A DNA stretch of 5,596 nt, from positions 1-5,596 of the forward strand of contig SYAB01000404.1 of NCBI GenBank assembly GCA_005787665.1, read 5' to 3'. Made by a program: the position numbers and the translations under genes. How positions within the stretch are numbered: the first letter of the stretch is position 1; every line of letters starts with the position of its first letter. This document shows positions 1-5,596 of this stretch, one piece after another. The notes below the pieces were generated by a model. It had not been told where the DNA came from, searched no databases, and was given only the letters and a program-made list of their open reading frames with translations. Source of the DNA: Actinomycetota bacterium. Its GTDB lineage: Bacteria > Actinomycetota > Actinomycetes > Mycobacteriales > Mycobacteriaceae.

Positions 1-476
1 AGAACGGCGGCTATCCGCACCCGGATCACATTCGCTGCCATGAGGTTTCGATCGCCGCCTATGAAGAGGCCGCCGACCCTCGGCTGCACCCCGATGCCGG
101 GCCGCCGTGGGCGGTCAGCAAGCTCTACTACAACCACGGCTTTCTGCGGCAGCGCCTGCAGACACTGCAGGACGAGTTCGCCCGGCACGGACAGGAGGGC
201 CCGTTCGCCCGATGGCTTGAGCACTGGGACCCCGACAATGACGTGTTCGCCGGACGGGTGACGACCCGGGTGCACTGCGCCCCCTATTTCGCGCGCCGCG
301 ACGACGCGTTGCGGGCGCATGCGACCCAGATCGACCCGGACGGGTTCTTCTTCGCCACGCCGCTAGAGTGGCAGCATCGGCTCTGGCCCACCGAGGAGTT
401 CGAGTTGGCCCGGTCCCGGGTGCCCGCCGTGTTGGACGAAGACGACCTTTTCGCCGGAATCGAGACGTTCGAGTGA
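1..476 (+). CDS. mca: Mycothiol S-conjugate amidase Mca (C-terminal part, 5' truncated by window)
   Basis: The first whole codon is at 3. The 157 visible residues are the C-terminal half of a protein usually about 290 residues long. Mca is a cytoplasmic zinc amidase that cleaves the mycothiol conjugates of electrophiles and drugs, releasing a mercapturic acid for export and GlcN-Ins for mycothiol recycling. The visible part begins in [11 protein letters not shown]. In the MshB/Mca (LmbE/PIG-L) family the HPDH motif carries the third zinc ligand (second His) and a catalytic-site His. Further matches to Mca as I remember it are [51 protein letters not shown] and the terminal FAGIE. These favour Mca over its paralogue MshB. 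The N-terminal zinc site (HxxD) lies outside the window. The stop at 474-476 overlaps the next start (GTGA), which suggests co-translation. No frameshift is seen. Confidence 0.95.
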   Translation, partial: NGGYPHPDHIRCHEVSIAAYEEAADPRLHPDAGPPWAVSKLYYNHGFLRQRLQTLQDEFARHGQEGPFARWLEHWDPDNDVFAGRVTTRVHCAPYFARRDDALRAHATQIDPDGFFFATPLEWQHRLWPTEEFELARSRVPAVLDEDDLFAGIETFE

Positions 477-757
477 CGCCTGTGATGATCACCCTGCTCG
501 CCGAAGAACCGGTCAATTCCGGCCCGGACTTCGGCAAGGCCAGCCCGGTCGGCCTGCTCGTCGTCGTGCTGCTGCTGATCGGCGTCTTCTTCCTGGTCCG
601 GTCGATGAATCGCCACCTCAGGAAGGTGCCGGCCAGTTTCGGAGCCGCCGCTGAGTCCGCCGGCGCATCGGAGCCCGCCGATTCGGGGGACGCCCGGCAA
701 CCGGAGTCCGGCCGGTCGCCCGACGCGGGGGAGCCCACGCATGAACCCGGCGGGTAA
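473..757 (+). CDS. Small single-pass membrane protein (Rv1083-like)
   Basis: This is a 94-codon protein of unknown function. An N-terminal stretch of about 24 residues leads into one hydrophobic helix (about residues 25-43, starting [12 protein letters not shown]). A basic segment, [11 protein letters not shown], follows and predicts a cytoplasmic C-terminus by the positive-inside rule. The last 40 residues are a low-complexity tail rich in Ala, Glu, Asp, Pro and Ser, probably disordered. The sequence around the helix matches my memory of the small protein beside mca in mycobacteria (Rv1083 in M. tuberculosis), which is of similar length. The GTG at 473 overlaps the mca stop by 4 bases and is my choice because of coupling. 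GTG 482 or ATG 485 are equally possible, since no clear Shine-Dalgarno sequence precedes any of them. Its 3' end overlaps the next gene by 17 bases. The location suggests a function near mycothiol or thiol metabolism, but nothing in the sequence proves that. Confidence 0.8.
   Translation: MTPVMITLLAEEPVNSGPDFGKASPVGLLVVVLLLIGVFFLVRSMNRHLRKVPASFGAAAESAGASEPADSGDARQPESGRSPDAGEPTHEPGG
727..733 (+). promoter_or_regulatory. Ribosome binding site for the thioredoxin-domain gene
   Basis: The purine run GGGGGAG ends 7 bases before the ATG at 741, which is good Shine-Dalgarno spacing. It lies inside the coding sequence of the upstream small membrane protein. It therefore supports ATG 741 as the true start even though the two genes overlap by 17 bases. 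Confidence 0.7.
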
Positions 758-2738
758 CGAACTGGCTCTGGCTACCAGTCCGTACCTGCGTCAGCACGCC
801 GACAACCCGGTGCACTGGAAACAGTGGAGCGCCGAATCGCTTGCCGAGGCCGCCCGACGCGACGTGCCCATCCTGCTGTCGATCGGGTACGCCGCGTGCC
901 ATTGGTGCCACGTCATGGCTCATGAGTCCTTCGAGGACCCCACCGTGGCCGCGGCGATGAACGCGTTCGTCTGCATCAAGGTCGACCGGGAGGAGCGCCC
1001 CGACCTCGATGCGATCTATATGAACGCCACCGTGGCGATGACCGGTCACGGCGGGTGGCCGATGACATGCTTCCTGACCCCCGACGGGCGGCCGTTCTTC
1101 TGCGGCACCTACTTTCCCAAGCCGCAGTTCCTGCAACTGCTCGCGGCTGTCGGTGAGACGTGGGCCGAACGCCGCGACGAGGTTGAGCAGGCCGGCGACC
1201 ACATCTCCGGCGAGCTGCGGCGGATGACCGCCGGGCTGCCGGGCGGCGGGCCCGAGGTCGACGCGGCGCTGTGCGACCACGCCGTCAGCGCGCTGCTGCG
1301 TGAGGAGGACACGGTCCGCGGCGGGTTCGGCGGCGCCCCGAAGTTCCCGCCCTCGGCGCTGCTGGAGGCCCTGCTGCGCACCCACGAACGCACCGGCTCC
1401 CCGGTGCCGCTGGGCACGGTGCGACGGACGTGCACCGCGATGGCGCGCGGCGGACTCTACGACCAACTGGCCGGCGGATTCGCCCGCTACAGCGTCGACG
1501 CCGATTGGGTGGTGCCGCCCTTCGAGAAGATGCTCTATGACAACGCGCTGCTGCTGCGGGTCTACGCGCACTGGGCCCGGCGCACCGGTGACCCGCTGGC
1601 CCGCCGGGTCGCCGCCGAGACCGCCGCGTTTTTGCTCGATGACCTGACATGTGCCGACATGTTCACCTCGTCACTGGACGCCGATGCCGCCGGTGTCGAG
1701 GGTTCCAGCTACGTGTGGACGCCCGGTCAGCTTCGCGACGTCCTCGGTCACGACGACGGAGACTGGGCGGCAAGGCTTTTCGCGGTCACGGAGCAGGGGA
1801 CCTTCGAGCACGGCGCGTCCGTTCTCCAACTGCCCGTCGATCCGGAGGACTGGGAGCGCTTCGAGCGGGTGCGCGCCGGCCTGCTGGCCGAGCGAGCGGA
1901 TCGCCCACAGCCCGCGCGCGATGACAAGATCGTCACCGCATGGAACGGGCTGGCGATCACCGCGCTGACCGAAGCCAGTGTGGCGCTGCAGGATCCGGCA
2001 CTTCTCGAGGCGGCACGCCGGTGCGCGTCGGCGGTCCTGGATCTGCATCTGGTGGAGGGCCGCCTACGCCGGTCCAGTCTCGGAGGCCGGGTCGGCGACA
2101 GCGGCGCAATCCTCGAGGACCACGCCACGCTCGCCACCGGACTGCTGGCGCTCTACCAACTGACCGGCGAGCAGCGATGGCTCGATGACGCGACCGGGTT
2201 GATCGACAGTGCGCTGCGGCATTTCGCCGATCCCGACCGCCCGGGTCGATGGTTCGACACCGCCGATGATGCCGAGCAGTTGATGCTGCGCCCCGCCGAC
2301 CCGGTCGACGGGGCGACGCCGGCGGGGGCATCATCGATCGCCGAGGCGCTGCTGACCGCCGCGTACCTGGTCGGAGCCGACCGCGCCGGTCGCTACGGCG
2401 AGGCCGCCGCCGAGACCCTGCTGGCACACAGCGCGTTACTGGCCAAGGCTGCCCGGTCGGCGGGCCACTGGCTGGCCGTCGCGGAGGCCGCGGTGCGCGG
2501 TCCGCTCCAGATCGCGGTCGCGACCTCCGGTCCGGACTCTCCGTTGCTGGCCGCCGCCCGCCGGATGGCGCCCGGCGGGACCGTGGTCGTCGGCGGTGCG
2601 ATGGACTCGATGCCGCTACTTGCCGGGCGCGACCGGGTGCGCGGGGCCGACGCCGCCTACATCTGCCGCGGCCGGGTGTGTGACCTGCCGGTCACCGGGG
2701 CAACCGAACTCGCCGAGGCCCTCGGGGGGCCGGTGTAG
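741..2738 (+). CDS. Thioredoxin-domain protein of the DUF255/SPATA20 (YyaL) family
   Basis: This 665-residue, probably cytoplasmic protein has no signal peptide. Residues 1-160 form the DUF255 thioredoxin-like domain. Its hallmarks are TSPYLRQHADNPVHW (12-26), the redox motif C53-H-W-C56 followed by HVMAHESFED, KVDREERPD (80-88), GGWPM (104-108) and GTYFP (122-126). Residues from about 175 to 620 form an alpha/alpha-barrel region like the N-acylglucosamine 2-epimerase or six-hairpin glycosidase folds. Family-typical blocks there are GGFGGAPKFP (194-203), GGLYDQLAGGFARYSVD (237-253), FEKMLYDN (261-268), DDKIVTAWNGLAI (394-406) and DGATPAGASSIAE (523-535). The conserved C-terminal pair C642/C647 sits in YICRGRVCDLP. 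The length fits the M. tuberculosis relative Rv1084 (about 670 residues). The biochemical role of the bacterial family is not established; thiol-disulfide chemistry is inferred from CHWC. The ATG start has a good ribosome binding site, and the gene overlaps its upstream neighbour, so it is probably in the mca operon. Confidence 0.93.
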   Translation: MNPAGNELALATSPYLRQHADNPVHWKQWSAESLAEAARRDVPILLSIGYAACHWCHVMAHESFEDPTVAAAMNAFVCIKVDREERPDLDAIYMNATVAMTGHGGWPMTCFLTPDGRPFFCGTYFPKPQFLQLLAAVGETWAERRDEVEQAGDHISGELRRMTAGLPGGGPEVDAALCDHAVSALLREEDTVRGGFGGAPKFPPSALLEALLRTHERTGSPVPLGTVRRTCTAMARGGLYDQLAGGFARYSVDADWVVPPFEKMLYDNALLLRVYAHWARRTGDPLARRVAAETAAFLLDDLTCADMFTSSLDADAAGVEGSSYVWTPGQLRDVLGHDDGDWAARLFAVTEQGTFEHGASVLQLPVDPEDWERFERVRAGLLAERADRPQPARDDKIVTAWNGLAITALTEASVALQDPALLEAARRCASAVLDLHLVEGRLRRSSLGGRVGDSGAILEDHATLATGLLALYQLTGEQRWLDDATGLIDSALRHFADPDRPGRWFDTADDAEQLMLRPADPVDGATPAGASSIAEALLTAAYLVGADRAGRYGEAAAETLLAHSALLAKAARSAGHWLAVAEAAVRGPLQIAVATSGPDSPLLAAARRMAPGGTVVVGGAMDSMPLLAGRDRVRGADAAYICRGRVCDLPVTGATELAEALGGPV

Positions 2739-2748
2739 CGTCGCCCGT

Positions 2749-3135
2749 ATGCCCGACGCGCAGCCCCCCGCCGACCATATCGAGTCGATGGTCCACCGGT
2801 ATCTCGACCTGGTCGCCTCTGGTACCGCCGACCAGATCGCCGACCTCTACGCCGACGACGCGACGGTGGAGGATCCCGTCGGCGGCGAGGTGCATATCGG
2901 CCGCCACGCCATCCATGGCTTTTACCAGAACATCGAGAGCATCCCCCGCGAGACCGAACTGCTCGCCCTGCGGGTCTGCGGTCACGAGGCCGCGTTCATG
3001 TTCACCATCACCGTCGGGGCCGGGGAGGGCAGCCGGATGCGGATCGAGCCGATCGACGTGATGGTGTTCAACAACGAGGGCAAGGTCGCCTCGATGAAGG
3101 CCTACTGGTCGCCGGCGAACGTCACCACGGTCTGA
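2749..3135 (+). CDS. Steroid delta5-isomerase-like protein (ketosteroid isomerase / SnoaL-like fold)
   Basis: This 128-residue single-domain protein has the length of classical delta5-3-ketosteroid isomerases, cytoplasmic enzymes that move the C5-C6 double bond of 3-ketosteroids into conjugation. It aligns by eye with the Comamonas testosteroni enzyme: HRYLDLVASG, LYADDATVEDPVGGE, IHGFYQNI, EAAFMF, IEPIDVMVF and GKVASMKAYW. The three active-site residues all appear conserved as Tyr18 (oxyanion hole), Asp42 (catalytic base, in ATVED) and Asp103 (in PIDVM), equivalent to Tyr14, Asp38 and Asp99. That makes real isomerase chemistry more likely than a generic NTF2-like fold, though the physiological substrate is unknown. 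The ATG at 2749 lies 10 bases after the preceding stop and no good Shine-Dalgarno sequence is near it, so translation may depend on coupling to the upstream gene. The reading frame stays open upstream to 2596 inside the previous gene; that extension is not coding. No steroid-degradation genes are adjacent. Confidence 0.87.
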   Translation: MPDAQPPADHIESMVHRYLDLVASGTADQIADLYADDATVEDPVGGEVHIGRHAIHGFYQNIESIPRETELLALRVCGHEAAFMFTITVGAGEGSRMRIEPIDVMVFNNEGKVASMKAYWSPANVTTV

Positions 3136-3139
3136 GGAG

Positions 3140-3859
3140 CTACCAGAAGACCGCGAACCACATCGCGATGTAGTGACAGATCGCCGCCACCGCGGTGCAG
3201 GCGTGGAAGAACTCGTGGTGGCCGAACGTCGTCGGCCACGGGTTGGGCCACTTCAGCGCATACAGCACACCGCCGACGCTGTAGAGCACCCCGCCGACGA
3301 TCAGCAGCACCAGCGCAGCCACCCCGGCGCCGTGCATGATCGGCCCGATGAACCACACCGCCACCCACCCCAGCAGCAGGTAGAGCGGAACCCCCACCCA
3401 GCGGGGAGCCGACGGCCAGCACATCTTGAGCAGCACCCCGGCCAGTGCGCCGCCCCAGACGATCCAGAGCAGCACCCAGCCGTCGGTCTCTGGCAACGCG
3501 AGCAAGGCGAACGGGGTGTAGCTGCCGGCGATGAACACGAAGATCATCGAGTGGTCGAGGCGCTTCATCCACTTGTGGGCCGCCGGCGAGGTCCAGCTCA
3601 CCCGGTGGTAGGTGCCGCTGACCGCGAACATCGCCACGATCGTCAGCGTGTAGATCAACGTGGCGATCCCGGCCCGTGTTGAACCCACCGACCAGGACAC
3701 CGCCACCAGCGCCGCTCCGGCGATCGCCGCGATGACCGCGGCGTAGACGTGAATCCAGCCGCGCGCCCGGGGCTTTCCGAGGAATTGCGCAGCCGCGTCG
3801 ACGACGGCTTCGGGGAAGTCTTCGGCGGAGTCGACCGCGGTCCCGGCTTCCTGGTCCAT
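3140..3859 (-). CDS. Hemolysin III / PAQR family seven-helix membrane protein
   Basis: This 239-residue integral membrane protein matches Rv1085c (YqfA/HlyIII-like) of M. tuberculosis in size and motifs. A soluble N-terminus of about 35 residues is followed by roughly seven hydrophobic helices (about 37-57, 63-81, 102-122, 127-146, 155-172, 178-201 and 216-237). The PAQR metal-site signatures are present: S81-GTY-H85 at the end of helix 2, LDHS (101-104) before helix 3, and GHHEFFH (213-219) at the start of helix 7, where H215 and H219 make the H-x3-H pair. In eukaryotic adiponectin receptors these residues bind zinc and support ceramidase-like activity. The role of the bacterial members is uncertain, and haemolysis is only a historical label. 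The ATG has a strong ribosome binding site. The gene is divergent from the prenyl synthase (50 bases between starts) and ends 4 bases from the isomerase gene on the other strand. Confidence 0.93.
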   Translation of the reverse strand: MDQEAGTAVDSAEDFPEAVVDAAAQFLGKPRARGWIHVYAAVIAAIAGAALVAVSWSVGSTRAGIATLIYTLTIVAMFAVSGTYHRVSWTSPAAHKWMKRLDHSMIFVFIAGSYTPFALLALPETDGWVLLWIVWGGALAGVLLKMCWPSAPRWVGVPLYLLLGWVAVWFIGPIMHGAGVAALVLLIVGGVLYSVGGVLYALKWPNPWPTTFGHHEFFHACTAVAAICHYIAMWFAVFW

Positions 3860-3862
3860 CCC

Positions 3863-3868
3863 ACCTCC
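3863..3868 (-). promoter_or_regulatory. Ribosome binding site for the PAQR gene
   Basis: Read on the minus strand, GGAGGT is followed by GGG and then the ATG whose first base is 3859. The core is near-perfect anti-16S sequence, although the 3-base spacing is short. It fixes the start codon and contrasts with the prenyl synthase on the other side, which has no such site. Confidence 0.75.
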
Positions 3869-3891
3869 GTCGCCCCCGCGCGCCCCACGCC

Positions 3892-3897
3892 ACAGTA
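3892..3897 (-). promoter_or_regulatory. Putative -10 element driving the PAQR gene
   Basis: The minus-strand hexamer is TACTGT, which fits the mycobacterial SigA-type TANNNT consensus. With usual spacing, transcription would begin near 3885 (a G on this strand) and leave a leader of about 26 bases containing the GGAGGT site. No convincing -35 hexamer is visible, which is common for mycobacterial promoters. It is predicted from pattern and position only. Confidence 0.4.
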
Positions 3898-3901
3898 GTC
3901 T
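3896..3901 (+). promoter_or_regulatory. Putative -10 element driving the prenyl diphosphate synthase gene
   Basis: The hexamer TAGTCT fits TANNNT and ends 8 bases before the GTG at 3910. Transcription from it would begin at or within 2 bases of the start codon and give a leaderless mRNA. This fits the lack of any purine-rich ribosome binding site between 3898 and 3909. It shares the bases TA (3896-3897) with the opposing -10 motif. The last T would sit at -9 if G3910 is +1, slightly further than usual. Confidence 0.4.
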
Positions 3902-3909
3902 GATTCGTC

Positions 3910-4707
3910 GTGGAGCTCATTCCGCCCCGACTCAAGGAGCCGGCCTACCGGCTCTACGAGATGCGGCTGCGTCAGGAGCTCGCCAAGTCCAAATCCGCAC
4001 TTCCGCGCCATATCGCCGTCCTGTGCGACGGCAACCGCCGCTGGGCCCGCGACGCCGGTTACGACGACGTGAGCTACGGCTATCGGATGGGCGCATGCAA
4101 GATCGCCGAGATGCTGCGCTGGTGTCAGGCCGCGGGCATCGAGATGGCGACGGTGTATCTGCTGTCGACGGAGAATCTGCAGCGCGACCCCGAGGAACTC
4201 GCGGCGCTCATCGAGATCATCACCGATGTCGTCGAGGAGATCTGCGCCCCGGTCAATCGCTGGAGTGTTCGTACCGTGGGCGATCTGGAACTGGTCGGCG
4301 AGGAGTCGGCCCGGCGGCTGCGCGAGGCGGTGGATCACGCCGCCTCGACTGCGCCGTCCGGCTCGTTTCATGTCAATGTGGCCGTCGGCTACGGCGGGCG
4401 CCAGGAGATCGTCGACGCCGTGCGCTCGCTGCTGGGCAAGCAGGCGGCCAACGGCGCCAACCCGGATCAGATGATCGAGGCCGTCACCATCGAGGGCATC
4501 TCGGAGAACCTCTACACCTACGGCCAGCCCGACCCCGATCTGGTGATCCGCACCTCGGGGGAGCAGCGCCTGTCCGGGTTCCTGCTCTGGCAGAGCGCCT
4601 ACTCGGAGATGTGGTTCACCGAGGCGCACTGGCCGGATTTCCGGCGGGTCGACTTCCTCCGAGCGCTGCGTGACTACAGCCGGCGGCACCGTAGATTCGG
4701 CGCCTAG
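3910..4707 (+). CDS. Short-chain Z-isoprenyl diphosphate synthase, (2Z,6E)-farnesyl diphosphate synthase-like (Rv1086-like)
   Basis: This 265-residue member of the cis-prenyltransferase (UppS) family probably adds one isopentenyl diphosphate to geranyl diphosphate to make omega,E,Z-farnesyl diphosphate. The downstream decaprenyl diphosphate synthase (Rv2361c in M. tuberculosis) elongates that product to the carrier used for arabinogalactan and peptidoglycan assembly. Visible motifs are [14 protein letters not shown] (34-47) with catalytic D40, YLLSTEN (83-89), [16 protein letters not shown] (152-167), [19 protein letters not shown] (209-227) and [12 protein letters not shown] (233-244). The N-terminus [10 protein letters not shown] closely matches the M. 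tuberculosis protein as I recall it, which supports the GTG start at 3910 despite no ribosome binding site. Leu84, a bulky residue reported to limit chain length in Rv1086, is kept at the same position, favouring a C15 product over a long-chain one. Some annotations call it uppS; I leave the symbol blank because that name is also used for the decaprenyl enzyme. Confidence 0.94.
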   Translation: MELIPPRLKEPAYRLYEMRLRQELAKSKSALPRHIAVLCDGNRRWARDAGYDDVSYGYRMGACKIAEMLRWCQAAGIEMATVYLLSTENLQRDPEELAALIEIITDVVEEICAPVNRWSVRTVGDLELVGEESARRLREAVDHAASTAPSGSFHVNVAVGYGGRQEIVDAVRSLLGKQAANGANPDQMIEAVTIEGISENLYTYGQPDPDLVIRTSGEQRLSGFLLWQSAYSEMWFTEAHWPDFRRVDFLRALRDYSRRHRRFGA

Positions 4708-4709
4708 CC

Positions 4710-5596
4710 GTGGTGGCGCTGTCGGTCCTGGTCTTCTCGCTGGCCTGGTGGATGGGCCTCTATCTGCTGTCCCGCGATCCGCGCAAGCCCGTGCTGGTGC
4801 TGGCCGCCATCGGGTTGTGCGGCTTCGCCGTCGTGGTGGCTCTCGACGCGGTGCGGGTGGTCGGCGGTGGCTACGCGGAAGCGCTGAGCCGTATCGAGAT
4901 CTACCTGGTGGCGGTCCCGTCGATCGCCTGGTTCGCCGTCCTTCTGGAGCTCGCCCGGCCGGCCGACACCGAGCGGAGCAGGGTCCGGGAGATTACGCTG
5001 ACGGCGCTGGTGGCTGCGGCGGTATTACTGGGAGCGGGGCTGGCAGGCAGCGTCGACGGGCCACTGCGACGTGGCCATTGGGTGATGTTCGCCGCGATCT
5101 CGGTGTCGACGCTGGGCGCCATGGTTGCCGCGGTGCGGAATCTCTCCCCGGCTCGCGGGGAGCCCGCGAAGCCGGCGCGGGTGGCCGGTGTGGTCGCCGT
5201 CGCGACGCTGTTCTTCGCCCTCGGCAACGCCATCCTCGTCATTCCACTCGGGTTGGTGCCGAGTTGGCTGGCCTTGACCTCCACCGGTCTGGACGTGCTG
5301 TTGCTGGGAATGGCGGTGGCGCTGTGGGACGCCTTCGACGAGGGCCAGGCATTGCGGGCGGCGATGCTGCGCTCGTTCCTTGGCGCGCTGCTCGCGGTGG
5401 TCTTGATCGACGGTCAGCTGCTGATCGGCACGGCGGCGTTCAGGGCGGATGCCGACGGCACCACGGTGCTGACCACCGCCGCGTTGGTCACCTTGGCGCT
5501 GGCGATCGCCGCCACCGTTTTTGCCGGCCCGCTCGCGGGTCTGTTGGATCGGGTCGCGTTCTCGGGCGCGCCGCGGCTGCGTGCCGAGCGCGCCGC
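4710..5596 (+). CDS. Polytopic membrane protein, N-terminal part (possible sensor/regulator), 3' truncated by window
   Basis: An open frame runs from GTG 4710 to the window end (295 whole codons) with no stop. It starts 2 bases after the synthase stop and is probably co-transcribed with it. GTG 4713 is an alternative start, and neither has a clear ribosome binding site. By eye there are eight or nine hydrophobic helices (about residues 2-20, 26-50, 62-82, 95-113, 123-142, 158-180, 186-206, 218-241 and 252-275). They are separated by short charged loops such as SRDPRKP (21-27) and ARPADTERSRVRE (82-94). The opening LAWWMGLYLLSRDPRKP and the closing GPLAGLLDRVAFSGAPRLRAER resemble the membrane half of actinobacterial multi-helix sensors that carry a cytoplasmic regulatory domain after the last helix. 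That family call is recollection, not proof, and any output domain would lie beyond the window. Continuous GC-biased codon use supports real coding. I recall a PE_PGRS gene here in M. tuberculosis, so this locus differs between species. Confidence 0.75.
   Translation, partial: MVALSVLVFSLAWWMGLYLLSRDPRKPVLVLAAIGLCGFAVVVALDAVRVVGGGYAEALSRIEIYLVAVPSIAWFAVLLELARPADTERSRVREITLTALVAAAVLLGAGLAGSVDGPLRRGHWVMFAAISVSTLGAMVAAVRNLSPARGEPAKPARVAGVVAVATLFFALGNAILVIPLGLVPSWLALTSTGLDVLLLGMAVALWDAFDEGQALRAAMLRSFLGALLAVVLIDGQLLIGTAAFRADADGTTVLTTAALVTLALAIAATVFAGPLAGLLDRVAFSGAPRLRAERA

Noticed and set aside
115..742. Two overlapping minus-strand open frames opposite mca and the small membrane protein
   Set aside because: Their composition (Arg, Pro, Ser, Gly runs) is typical of antisense GC-rich shadows, and the plus-strand frames have clear homology.
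618..1571. 317-codon open frame on the minus strand opposite the thioredoxin-domain gene
   Set aside because: It is the antisense shadow of a strongly conserved gene in GC-rich DNA. The product is low-complexity and rich in Arg, Gly, His and Val, with no recognisable motif.
2596..2748. N-terminal extension of the isomerase into the preceding gene
   Set aside because: It lies within the conserved C-terminus of the thioredoxin-domain protein in another frame, and homology to known isomerases begins just after ATG 2749.
3173..3682. 169-codon plus-strand open frame opposite the PAQR gene
   Set aside because: The His/Arg/Pro/Gln-rich product is the usual antisense image of a membrane protein; the minus strand carries all the PAQR motifs.
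3655..4689. 344-codon open frame on the minus strand opposite the prenyl synthase
   Set aside because: It covers a gene with clear family motifs, also crosses the divergent promoter and the N-terminus of the PAQR gene, and shows no domain of its own.
5025..5027. TTA leucine codon in the terminal membrane protein as a sign of regulation or transfer
   Set aside because: TTA also occurs once in the conserved thioredoxin-domain gene (2436-2438), and TTA-based control is known from Streptomyces rather than mycobacteria.
4901..5284. 127-codon minus-strand open frame opposite the terminal membrane protein
   Set aside because: The plus-strand frame is continuous from 4710 to the window end and gives regular hydrophobic helices. 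The minus-strand product is Ala/Thr/Ser/Arg-rich with no motif.

Overview
The window looks like a piece of a non-tuberculous Mycobacterium (Mycolicibacterium-like) chromosome. It is very GC-rich, with GC-ending codons, GTG starts and tightly packed genes. The gene order mca, small membrane protein, thioredoxin-domain protein, hemolysin-III-like protein (opposite strand), short-chain Z-prenyl diphosphate synthase matches, as I remember it, the M. tuberculosis block Rv1082-Rv1086. The mycothiol enzyme Mca itself restricts the source to actinobacteria. I see no mobile elements, tRNAs, rRNAs, CRISPR arrays or phage genes, and no stretch over 300 bases lacks a gene.

Region 1 (1-3135, plus strand) is a compact run of four genes. 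It starts with the 3' half of mca (mycothiol S-conjugate amidase). A 94-codon single-pass membrane protein follows, with its start overlapping the mca stop. Next comes a 665-residue DUF255/SPATA20-type protein with an N-terminal thioredoxin fold (CHWC), whose start overlaps the previous gene by 17 bases. Last is a 128-residue ketosteroid-isomerase-like protein 10 bases further on. The overlaps suggest one transcript with translational coupling.

Region 2 (3140-3859, minus strand) is a seven-helix PAQR/hemolysin-III family protein. It converges on the isomerase gene with only 4 bases between the two stop codons.

Region 3 (3860-3909) is a 50-base divergent intergenic segment. It holds two overlapping, oppositely oriented TANNNT -10 motifs. 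One could serve the PAQR gene, which has a strong ribosome binding site. The other lies just ahead of the GTG of the prenyl synthase, which has no ribosome binding site and may be leaderless.

Region 4 (3910-5596, plus strand) is the (2Z,6E)-farnesyl diphosphate synthase-like gene, an early step toward decaprenyl phosphate for cell-wall assembly. Two bases later a polytopic membrane protein begins and runs off the window. It resembles the multi-helix N-terminal part of an actinobacterial membrane sensor or regulator and is the least understood item here.

Taken together the genes cover mycothiol-dependent detoxification, a possible thiol-redox protein, a steroid or lipid isomerase, a membrane protein and cell-wall lipid carrier synthesis. 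This is mostly a conserved core region. The accessory-looking parts are the isomerase and the terminal membrane protein, neither of which I recall at this position in M. tuberculosis.
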